DNA of 29,786 nt from positions 1 to 29,786 of the forward strand of contig JBDHRV010000026.1 of assembly GCA_039807745.1 (NCBI GenBank), written 5' to 3'. Positions 23,181 through 29,786 of this stretch are shown piece by piece (the first letter of the stretch is position 1; the number at the start of each line of letters is the position of its first letter). This stretch comes from JAEUMW01 sp039807745 (GTDB lineage: Bacteria; Pseudomonadota; Gammaproteobacteria; Burkholderiales; JAEUMW01). The notes under the pieces are model-generated. The model searched no databases, was not told the origin of the DNA, and saw only the letters and a list, made by a program, of their open reading frames with translations. A program made the translations under genes and the position numbers.

Positions 23181-23659
23181 TCGAAGATCTCCTTGAGCGG
23201 CCGCTCGTAGCGCAGCTTGATCGTGCGCACCAGGCTCTCTTCGTCTTCCACGACCAGCCCGTGCACCAGGAAGCTGCGGCGATCCGCGCTCAGCGAGGCG
23301 GTGACGGTGCCCGGCGTGGTGGTGATGATCGCACCGAGCAGCGCAATGGCAGTGCGGTCGGTCAGATCGATCGGTACCGTCACGAAGCGCGGCCGCAGCG
23401 CCGAGAGCGGCCCGAGCGTGCGCCGGGCGACCTGCAGGTTGGCCACGACCACATCCCACAGCACGACCCCCACGAGCCACGGCACGCCGCCCAGGCGAAC
23501 GGCGCGCTCGGGACCATCCCGGAACGAGCGCGCGTACCACTCGATGCCGATGGCAAGCACGCCACCGAGCACGACGTTGCCGGGCGAGAAGTCGCCGGCA
23601 AGAAGAAGCCAGCACACGAGGAGGCTGAACGTCACCACGTGCCGGCGGCGCCAAGTCAT
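23174..23659 (-). CDS. mrpE: Mrp Na+/H+ antiporter subunit E
   Basis: The 161-residue subunit has two to three N-terminal helices (LLVCWLLLAGDFSPGNVVLGGVLAIGIEW and LVGVVLWDVVVANLQVARRTL) and a soluble C-terminal domain with the family block LLGAIITTTPGTVTASLSADRRSFLVHGL. ATG 23659 overlaps the mrpD stop (ATGA). GGAGGGCGGAG upstream serves as ribosome site. Confidence 0.93.
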   Translation of the reverse strand: MTWRRRHVVTFSLLVCWLLLAGDFSPGNVVLGGVLAIGIEWYARSFRDGPERAVRLGGVPWLVGVVLWDVVVANLQVARRTLGPLSALRPRFVTVPIDLTDRTAIALLGAIITTTPGTVTASLSADRRSFLVHGLVVEDEESLVRTIKLRYERPLKEIFEC

Positions 23660-25215
23660 CGCTCCGCCCTCCCTGGAACCGAAAAGCGGTACGGCCGCAC
23701 GGCATCGCCGGCGTAGTCCGCGCCCAGCACCGCGTCGCGATAGCGGGCCGGGTGCGTGATCTGATCGGCGGTGGCGACCGCTTGCGTCCAGGCGAACTCG
23801 GCGAACGCCGCGAGCCCGACCACCGGGGCGAGCAGGATCGCGACCGCGAAGGCGCGCAGGAACGGGGCGCCGGCGGGCAAGGCGGCGACCGGGCGCGGCG
23901 CTGCCTTCCAGAAGAGCCGGCTGCCCGCCCGCGCGAGGGCGATGATCCCGAGCGCGCTGCCACCGAGAATGACGGCCCAGATCCAGACTGCTGCGGGTGC
24001 CGGTGCCACCGCCAGCAGCACGTTCGCCTTGGCGAGAAAGCCGGAGAACGGCGGCAATCCCGCCACCGCCATCGCGGCGATCAGGAACAGCACGCCGAGC
24101 AGCGTCGGCTGCGTCACCGCGGGACCCGGCTCGAGTGCGTCGTAGCGCTCGGCGCGCTGCTCGCCGATGAGTTCCACCAGCAGGAACAGCGCCGCGGTGA
24201 CGAAGGTGCTGTGCACCAGGTAGTAGAGGCCGGCGGCGATGCTGCCGGAGGTTGCGAGCGCCACCGTCACGAGCAGGGTGCCGACCGACACCACCGTGAG
24301 ATAGCTCACGAGCCCGCGCAGGCTGCGCGCGGCGAGCGCGCCGAGCGTCCCGAGGGCGATGGTGACGAGCGCGGCCGGCAGCAGCAACTCGGCCCAGGCA
24401 TCGCTGGCGGGCTCGGCACCGCCGAAGGTGGAAAGATGCACGCGCAGGATGGCATAGACGCCGACCTTGGTCATGATCGCGAAAAACGCTGCCACGGGTG
24501 CGCCGGCCGCGCCGTACGCGGTCGGCAGCCAGAAAGTGAGCGGGAACGCCGCCGCCTTGAGGCAGAAGACCACCAGCAGCAGCAGCGAGGCAACCTCCGC
24601 CAGCGCGCGGTCGCCCGCGCTCACGGCCGCGTAGCGCAGCTGCAGATCGGCGAGGTTGAGGCTGCCGGTGACGCTGTAGAGCAGTCCGAGACCGATCAGG
24701 AAGAGCGCTGATCCGGCAAGATTGAGCACGACGAAGTGCAGGCCCGCCCGGACCCTTTCGCCTCCGCCGCCGTGCAGCAACAGACCGTAGGAGGCGATCA
24801 GCAGCACTTCGAAGAAGACGAAGAGATTGAAGATGTCGCCCGTGAGAAACGCGCCGTTCACACCCATCAGCTGGAACTGAAAGAGCGCGCCGAAATGCGG
24901 ACCGCGCTCGTCCCATCCGCGCAGCGCATAGAGGTAGGCGGCGAGCGCGATGACGGCGGTGAGCAGCAGCATGCCGGCGGCCAGGCGGTCGAGCACCAGC
25001 ACGATGCCGAAGGGTGCCGGCCAGTTGCCGAGCGGGTAGACGACGTAGTGTCCCGCGGCGGCCACGCCGAAGAGCGCGAGCGCGACGCCGGCCAGCGCGG
25101 CACACGAGAAGAATCCGATCGTGCGCTTGAGCCCGGGCTGATCCGGCGGCACGACCAGGAGCAGTGCGCCGGCGGCCAGCGGCAGCAGGACCGGCAGCGC
25201 GATGAGGTGGCTCAT
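23656..25215 (-). CDS. mrpD: Mrp Na+/H+ antiporter subunit D
   Basis: The 519-residue subunit is one of the two large Mrp proteins homologous to the proton-pumping subunits (NuoM/NuoN) of respiratory complex I. About 14 helices are present. Family-typical stretches are MGVNGAFLTGDIFNLFVFFEVLLIASYGLL (the conserved membrane Glu of the proton path), VVFCLKAAAFPLTFWLPTAYGAAGAPVAAFFAIMTKVGVYAILR (conserved Lys) and LVSYLTVVSVG. The ATG overlaps the mrpC stop by 4 nt (ATGA), with GGAGCGGGAGAAG upstream. The frame remains open to 28263, but that extension is antisense-frame noise over mrpAB and mrpC. Confidence 0.95.
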   Translation of the reverse strand: MSHLIALPVLLPLAAGALLLVVPPDQPGLKRTIGFFSCAALAGVALALFGVAAAGHYVVYPLGNWPAPFGIVLVLDRLAAGMLLLTAVIALAAYLYALRGWDERGPHFGALFQFQLMGVNGAFLTGDIFNLFVFFEVLLIASYGLLLHGGGGERVRAGLHFVVLNLAGSALFLIGLGLLYSVTGSLNLADLQLRYAAVSAGDRALAEVASLLLLVVFCLKAAAFPLTFWLPTAYGAAGAPVAAFFAIMTKVGVYAILRVHLSTFGGAEPASDAWAELLLPAALVTIALGTLGALAARSLRGLVSYLTVVSVGTLLVTVALATSGSIAAGLYYLVHSTFVTAALFLLVELIGEQRAERYDALEPGPAVTQPTLLGVLFLIAAMAVAGLPPFSGFLAKANVLLAVAPAPAAVWIWAVILGGSALGIIALARAGSRLFWKAAPRPVAALPAGAPFLRAFAVAILLAPVVGLAAFAEFAWTQAVATADQITHPARYRDAVLGADYAGDAVRPYRFSVPGRAER

Positions 25216-25571
25216 GACGCCGGCTTCTCCCGCTCCGGGCCCGGCTGCCCCGCCACGCCGTCCACGTGATCGGTGCCGGTTGCCACTCGGCCGCGCACTG
25301 CCAGCGCGAGCAGCAGCGCGGTCATGCCGAGGTTGATGACGATCGCGGTCAGTACCAGCGCCTGTGGCAGCGGATCGGCGTAGCCCGCCGCCGATGCGCT
25401 GATGAGTGGCGGCTGCAGGAAGACGGCGCGCCCCATCGCGAACAGGAACAGGTTGACCGCATAAGAGAGCAGCGCCAGCCCGACGACCACCGAGAACGTG
25501 CGCGGCCGCAGCAGCAGATAGACGCCGCTGGCGACGAGGATGCCGATGGCGCTGGCAAGGAGAAGGGCCAA
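25212..25571 (-). CDS. mrpC: Mrp Na+/H+ antiporter subunit C
   Basis: The 119-residue three-helix subunit resembles NuoK of complex I. Typical sequence is GVYLLLRPRTFSVVVGLALLSYAVNLFLFAMG, followed by ADPLPQALVLTAIVINLGMTALLLALAVR with the conserved PQALVLTAIVI. It starts with an unusual TTG at 25571, only 3 nt after the mrpAB stop; no ATG or GTG fits the family start. Translational coupling to mrpAB is likely. The tail after residue 95 is hydrophilic. Confidence 0.92.
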   Translation of the reverse strand: MALLLASAIGILVASGVYLLLRPRTFSVVVGLALLSYAVNLFLFAMGRAVFLQPPLISASAAGYADPLPQALVLTAIVINLGMTALLLALAVRGRVATGTDHVDGVAGQPGPEREKPAS

Positions 25572-25574
25572 GGG

Positions 25575-28352
25575 CTAGCTCGCGCGGTTGCGGTTCACGT
25601 GGGACAACGCCGCGAGGCTCAGGACCATGGCGCCGACCACGGTCAGATACACGCCCAGGTCGAAGAGCGCTGCGCTCGCGAGCGGCAACTCGCCGAGTAC
25701 CGGCACGCGCGGATGGCCATGTGCGCTGGTGAGAAACGGTGCTCCGAAGAAGAAGCTGCCGACCCCGGTCGCGCCCGCCACCAGCAGACCCAGGCCGGCG
25801 ACCCGGTAGAAGCGCACGCCGAGGCGGTACTCGGTCCAGTCGATGCCGCTCGCGAGGTATTGCACGGTCAACGCCACGGCGGTGACGAGCCCGGCGACGA
25901 ATCCGCCTCCGGGCTGATTGTGGCCGCGCAGGAATAGATAGGCCGCCACCAGCAGCGCGAAGGGCAGCAAGGCGCGGCTCGCGATGCGCAGCATCAGCGG
26001 ATGGCGGTCCTCGTCGGGGGGCGGCGCACCGGTCGCCGGTACGTCCATGCGCAGCGTCCTGAGCAGCGCGTAGACGACGATCGAAGCGATCGCGAGCACG
26101 GTGATCTCGCCGAACGTGTCGAAGCCGCGGAAGTCGACCAGGATGACGTTGACCACATTGCTGCCCCCGCCCCCCGGCACGGACTCTTGCAGATAGAACC
26201 ACGACAGCGTCTCGAGCGGCCGCGTCAGCACCGCGTAGACGAGCGCGGCGATGCCGCCGCCCGCGGCGAGCGCGATCAGGAGGTCGCGCCCATGGCGCAG
26301 CGGCGATCCCTCGCGCGGCGAGTCCTGCGGCAGCAGGTAGAGTGCGAGCAGCATCAGGATGATGGACACCACTTCCACCGAGAGCTGGGTCAGCGCCAGA
26401 TCGGGAGCCGACAGGCCGATGAAGGCCACGGCCGAGGCGAGGCCGGCGATGCCGAGCGTGACCAGTGCATCCAGACGCTGGCGGTGGAACACGGCGGTGG
26501 CGATCGCCGAGGCGACCAGCAGCAGCCAGACGACGGCCGCAGCGCCGTGGATCGGCTCCGCGGCCACGGTCCCGGGTTGATAGTCGTGGCGCACGAAGGG
26601 CACGATGCCCACACCCAGCGTCGCGATCAGCAGGAGCACGAGATAGCGCTGCAGGGAGCCGTTCGCGACGGCGCCCACGACGTACTCGGACACGCGGACC
26701 AGCCACGCGACCAGCGCGTGGAACGCGCGCCCGCCGATCGCCAGACCGCCCTCGATCCGATGCAGGTTGTAGAAGCGCTGCAGGCCGAAGTACAGGCTCG
26801 CGCCGAGCGCCATGGCGACCATGCTCATCGCGAGCGGGGTGTTGAATCCATGCCAGATGGCGAGGCTGAAGTCCGGGGGCGGGGCACCCAGGATCGCCTG
26901 CGCGGCAACGGTGAGAATCGGCGGCATGATCTGCGCCGGCACCAGACCGACCACCAGGCACACCGCCACCAGAAGCTCGACCGGTACGCGCATCCAGCGC
27001 GGCGGCTCGTGCGGTTTTTTCGTAAGACCCACGGGCTCGCCGTTGAAGAACACGTCGTGAATGAAGCGGATGCTGTAGGCGACGCTGCAGGCACCCGCCA
27101 GGGTCGCCACCAGAGGGAACAGCCACCACAACGGGAACTCGTCGCGCACGCCGAGCGCCTCGCCGAAGAACATCTCCTTCGAGAGGAATCCGTTCAGGAG
27201 CGGCACCCCGGCCATGGCCGCCGCCGCCACCATGGCGAGCGTCGCGGTGATCGGCATGTACTTGAACAGCCCGTTCAGCTTGCGCATGTCGCGGCTGCCC
27301 GTCTCGTGGTCGATGATGCCCGCCGCCATGAACAGCGAGGCCTTGAAGGTCGCGTGGTTGACAATGTGGAACACCGCGGCGACTGCGGAGAGCGGCGATT
27401 CGAGGCCGATCAGGAACATGATGAGCCCGAGGTGGCTCACCGTGGAATAGGCGAGCAGTCCCTTGAGGTCGTGCTGGAAGATGGCGACCACTGCCGCGAA
27501 CGCGAGCGTGACGATGCCCGTGCCGCTGACCAGGAAGAAAAACAGGTCGGTGCCCGACAGCGCGGGATACAGACGCGCCATCAGAAAGACGCCGGCCTTC
27601 ACCATGGTGGCCGAATGCAGGTAGGCCGACACCGGGGTCGGCGCGGCCATCGCCTGCGGCAGCCAGAAGTGGAACGGGAACTGGGCGCTCTTCGTGAACG
27701 CGCCGAGGACCACCAGCACCAGCATCGGCGTGTACAGCGGATGCGCGACGATCTCGCGGTTCGAGGCGAGAATCCCCGTCAACTCGAAGGTGCCGGTGAT
27801 CAGGTACAGAAGAATGATGCCACCGAGCAGCGCGAGGCCGCCGCTGGCGGTCACCGCGAGCGCCATGCGCGCGCCTTGGCGCGCGTCCGGGCGCTGGTTC
27901 CAGTAGCCGACCAGCAGGAACGACGAGAGGCTCGTGAGCTCCCAGAAGACGAAGAGCAGCAGCAGATTCTCGGACATCACGACGCCCAGCATCGCGCCCA
28001 TGAACAGCATGAGCAGGCCGAGCAGGCGTCCCATCGAGTCTTCCTCGGAGAGGTAGTAGCGGGCGTAGAGGATGACCAGCAGGCCGATGACGAGGATGAG
28101 GCCGGCGAAGAGCAGCGAAAGGCCGTCCAGCCGGAACGAAACGCTCAACCCGAGCTGGGGGAACCAGGGCCAGGACGCGACGACGGTCTCGCCGGCGAGC
28201 ACGGCGGGCGCGATGTCGGACACCAGCGCGAGCGCCGCCGCCGTCAGCGCCGCGGCCGTCCATGCGGCTGCGCTGCGTCCCAACCGCCCCGCCAGCGGCA
28301 AGAGCCAGGGTCCGACCGCGAGCGGCAGCAGGACGGCGAGGAGGAGATTCAT
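25575..28352 (-). CDS. mrpA: Mrp Na+/H+ antiporter subunits A and B, fused
   Basis: The 925-residue protein starts the operon. Residues about 1-770 are MrpA, a NuoL-like subunit. Key stretches are LLLLFVFWELTSLSSFLLVGYW (conserved Glu), FTKSAQFPFHFWLPQAMAAPTPVSAYLHSATMVKAGVFLMARLYP (conserved Lys), and LKGLLAYSTVSHLGLIMFLIGL. The final 145 residues (from about PLMLRIASRALLPFALLVAAYLFLRGHNQPGGGFVAGLVTA) are MrpB. The fusion is characteristic of the six-gene (group 2, Pha-type) systems of proteobacteria. The complex exports Na+ (or K+) for H+ and supports alkaline and salt tolerance. The ATG at 28352 has no evident ribosome site. Confidence 0.95.
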   Translation of the reverse strand: MNLLLAVLLPLAVGPWLLPLAGRLGRSAAAWTAAALTAAALALVSDIAPAVLAGETVVASWPWFPQLGLSVSFRLDGLSLLFAGLILVIGLLVILYARYYLSEEDSMGRLLGLLMLFMGAMLGVVMSENLLLLFVFWELTSLSSFLLVGYWNQRPDARQGARMALAVTASGGLALLGGIILLYLITGTFELTGILASNREIVAHPLYTPMLVLVVLGAFTKSAQFPFHFWLPQAMAAPTPVSAYLHSATMVKAGVFLMARLYPALSGTDLFFFLVSGTGIVTLAFAAVVAIFQHDLKGLLAYSTVSHLGLIMFLIGLESPLSAVAAVFHIVNHATFKASLFMAAGIIDHETGSRDMRKLNGLFKYMPITATLAMVAAAAMAGVPLLNGFLSKEMFFGEALGVRDEFPLWWLFPLVATLAGACSVAYSIRFIHDVFFNGEPVGLTKKPHEPPRWMRVPVELLVAVCLVVGLVPAQIMPPILTVAAQAILGAPPPDFSLAIWHGFNTPLAMSMVAMALGASLYFGLQRFYNLHRIEGGLAIGGRAFHALVAWLVRVSEYVVGAVANGSLQRYLVLLLIATLGVGIVPFVRHDYQPGTVAAEPIHGAAAVVWLLLVASAIATAVFHRQRLDALVTLGIAGLASAVAFIGLSAPDLALTQLSVEVVSIILMLLALYLLPQDSPREGSPLRHGRDLLIALAAGGGIAALVYAVLTRPLETLSWFYLQESVPGGGGSNVVNVILVDFRGFDTFGEITVLAIASIVVYALLRTLRMDVPATGAPPPDEDRHPLMLRIASRALLPFALLVAAYLFLRGHNQPGGGFVAGLVTAVALTVQYLASGIDWTEYRLGVRFYRVAGLGLLVAGATGVGSFFFGAPFLTSAHGHPRVPVLGELPLASAALFDLGVYLTVVGAMVLSLAALSHVNRNRAS

Positions 28353-28463
28353 TCGGCGCGGACGGGCTTCAAGGGCGGACGGCTGCGAGAGTATGCCGTG
28401 AATGGAGCGGTCACGGACAGTCTTGACCCGGCGCGGGCTTTCCGGGCTCCGCGGCCTTGGCCG
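28353..28463 (-). other. Gap between the NhaD/ArsB-like gene and the mrp operon
   Basis: 111 bp. A perfect palindromic GC stem GCGGCC-TT-GGCCGC (28451-28464) overlaps the stop of the upstream permease gene, and a CCCGG/CCGGG arm pair follows. Neither has a T-tract, so it is unclear whether transcription ends here or runs on into mrp. Confidence 0.35.
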
Positions 28464-29777
28464 CTAGAAGTACCGAAAGAGGATGTAGACGTGGCTCAAC
28501 GCGATGGAGAGGAGCATGAGCGGGAAGGCTGTCTTGAGGTACGGCACGAAGCGGATCGGCGATCCCGCGCGCTCCGCGAAACCGGCGACGACGAGGTTGG
28601 CGGAGGCGCCGATCAACGTGCCGTTGCCGCCGAGGCACGCGCCCAGGGCGAGCGACCACCACAGCGGCATCAGGGCTGCCTCCCCGCCGAGCGCGGGTGC
28701 CATCGACTTGATGAGGGGGATCATCGTGGCCACGAACGGGATGTTGTCGACGAAGGCGGACAGGATCGCCGAACCCCACAGGATGGCGAGCGCCGTCACC
28801 TTGATGTCGCCCCCGGTCGCGGCGAGCAGATGCTCGGCCATGAGCCGGATCAGGCCCGCCTCCTCGATGCCGAAGACCAGGATGAAGAGGCCGATGAAGA
28901 AGAAGATCGTGATCCACTCCGCCTGTGCGAAGGCGCTGTGCACGTTCTGCGACTGACGTTCCGCGTCGCGGCCGAGGTTGTCGAGCAGGAGCAGCAGTGC
29001 CGCGCCGACAAGGGCAATGGTCGCAGGTTTGAGCCCCAGCGCATTGTGCGAGACGAAGCCCGCGACGACGATCGCGAGCACCAGCAGCGACTGCTTCAGC
29101 AGACGCGGGTCCGTGATTGCCTTGCGCTCGTCGAAGCTCATCACGCGTCGACGCGATTCCTCGTTCGCGGTCAGGCGTCGGCCCCAGATCAAGTAGATCG
29201 GGGCCATGGTCGCCGCCATGATGACGACGCAGATCGGGGCGAGATTGACGACGAAATCGTTGAACGAGAGCCCGACCGCGCTGCCGATCATGATGTTCGG
29301 CGGGTCGCCGATGAGGGTCGCGGTGCCGCCGATGTTGGAGGCGAGGATGGTGCTGAAGAGGAACGGGTAGGGGGGAACCTTCAGCTCTTCGGTGATGAGG
29401 AGCGTGACCGGCACGATCAGGAGCACTGTCGTCACGTTGTCGAGCAGGGCCGAAAAGAGCGCCGTGACGATCGACAGCATCACGAGGATGCCCCAGGGCC
29501 GCGCCTCGACTTTCTTCGCCGACCAGATGGCGACGTACTGGAAGACGCCGCATTTGCGCGTCACCGCCACGATCACCATCATCCCGACCAGCAGCCCCAG
29601 CGTGTTGAAATCCTCGCCCCGGATCGCGGCCTCCTGGGTCAGCACACCGCTGAGGATCATCAGGCCCGCGCCCAGGAGCGCGACGACCGCGCGGTTCACG
29701 CGCTCGGACATGATGACGATGTACGCAGCCACGAAGAGCAGGCCGGCGACCCACGCGGGGCTCCAGCCGAAGATCAC
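28464..29777 (-). CDS. NhaD/ArsB-like (ion transporter superfamily) permease
   Basis: The 437-residue protein has about 11-12 helices and the two-repeat fold of the ArsB/NhaD/SLC13-type ion transporters. The N-terminal repeat has FSALLDNVTTVLLIVPVTLLITEE and STILASNIGGTATLIGDPPNIMIGSAVGLSF. The C-terminal repeat has ILSAFVDNIPFVATMIPLIKSM and LGACLGGNGTLIGASANLVVAG. The paired DN and GxGT(A/L)IG motifs are characteristic of NhaD Na+/H+ antiporters and related P-protein permeases. Closeness to the mrp operon on the same strand favours a sodium/proton role, but an organic-anion or arsenite substrate is not excluded. GTG 29777 is the only visible start, nine bases from the right edge, so the true start could lie outside. 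Confidence 0.88.
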   Translation of the reverse strand: MIFGWSPAWVAGLLFVAAYIVIMSERVNRAVVALLGAGLMILSGVLTQEAAIRGEDFNTLGLLVGMMVIVAVTRKCGVFQYVAIWSAKKVEARPWGILVMLSIVTALFSALLDNVTTVLLIVPVTLLITEELKVPPYPFLFSTILASNIGGTATLIGDPPNIMIGSAVGLSFNDFVVNLAPICVVIMAATMAPIYLIWGRRLTANEESRRRVMSFDERKAITDPRLLKQSLLVLAIVVAGFVSHNALGLKPATIALVGAALLLLLDNLGRDAERQSQNVHSAFAQAEWITIFFFIGLFILVFGIEEAGLIRLMAEHLLAATGGDIKVTALAILWGSAILSAFVDNIPFVATMIPLIKSMAPALGGEAALMPLWWSLALGACLGGNGTLIGASANLVVAGFAERAGSPIRFVPYLKTAFPLMLLSIALSHVYILFRYF

Positions 29778-29786
29778 GCCGGCTGC

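Noticed and set aside
23656..28263. 1535-codon minus-strand frame suggesting a giant fusion protein
   Set aside because: Only its last 519 codons are mrpD. The upstream part is a shifted frame of mrpAB and mrpC, rich in Arg and Gly with no domain.
28451..28464. GCGGCC-TT-GGCCGC palindrome as an intrinsic terminator
   Set aside because: The 2-nt loop would force melting of stem pairs and there is no T-tract; it overlaps the stop codon of the permease gene.

Overview
The window is about 30 kb of GC-rich, densely coded bacterial DNA that reads as a betaproteobacterial chromosome. Supporting signs are an aspS that carries the residues of the non-discriminating type, the DUF502 / aspS / nudB order, an IclR remnant that begins TNPEAAGKASIQVIERMM, and a short lysine-rich protein beginning AQPNYQYEKRQK. 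The assignment is by recognition only. I saw no tRNA, rRNA, CRISPR array or insertion sequence. Many long open frames antisense to real genes are high-GC shadows and are left out.

Layout. 1-1322 (-): N-terminal 440 residues of a large SNF2/DEAH helicase that runs off the left edge. 1756-2142 (+): small membrane protein of unknown function. 2265-3080 (-): two tandem Hsp20 chaperones, with a possible RNA thermometer. 3266-4033 (-): a secreted glycine-zipper protein and a four-helix membrane protein. 4226-9522 (+): FmdB-type zinc ribbon, DUF502 membrane protein, aspS, a barnase-like RNase with its barstar-like inhibitor, nudB (folate pathway) and nadA (NAD pathway). 9554-11002 (+): exported SRPBCC protein and an endonuclease/exonuclease/phosphatase-family enzyme.

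11003-11323 is the most interesting stretch. It holds an almost perfect sigma-54 -24/-12 promoter, followed at the right distance by about 87 nt with a 13-bp 5' stem-loop, an unpaired CU-rich stretch that mirrors a Shine-Dalgarno sequence, and a textbook intrinsic terminator. NtrC-like half-sites lie about 110 bp upstream. I read it as an undescribed, probably nitrogen-regulated, small RNA gene.

11324-15955 (+): MFS transporter, Atm1-type ABC exporter and a PBP7-type D-Ala-D-Ala endopeptidase. 16020-16340 (-): an IclR regulator gene destroyed by a large internal deletion. 16474-17683 (+): D-2-hydroxyacid dehydrogenase and a 51-residue lysine-rich protein. 17984-20342 (+): a Kef-type cation/proton antiporter whose gene overlaps that of a glutamate-cysteine-ligase-like enzyme.

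20364-29777 (-): an NhaD/ArsB-like permease, then a complete six-gene Mrp Na+/H+ antiporter operon (mrpAB fused, C, D, E, F, G), with malQ joined to its 3' end by a 14-nt overlap. With the Kef-type antiporter this gives the region three separate ion/proton exchange systems, pointing to sodium, pH or osmotic adaptation.
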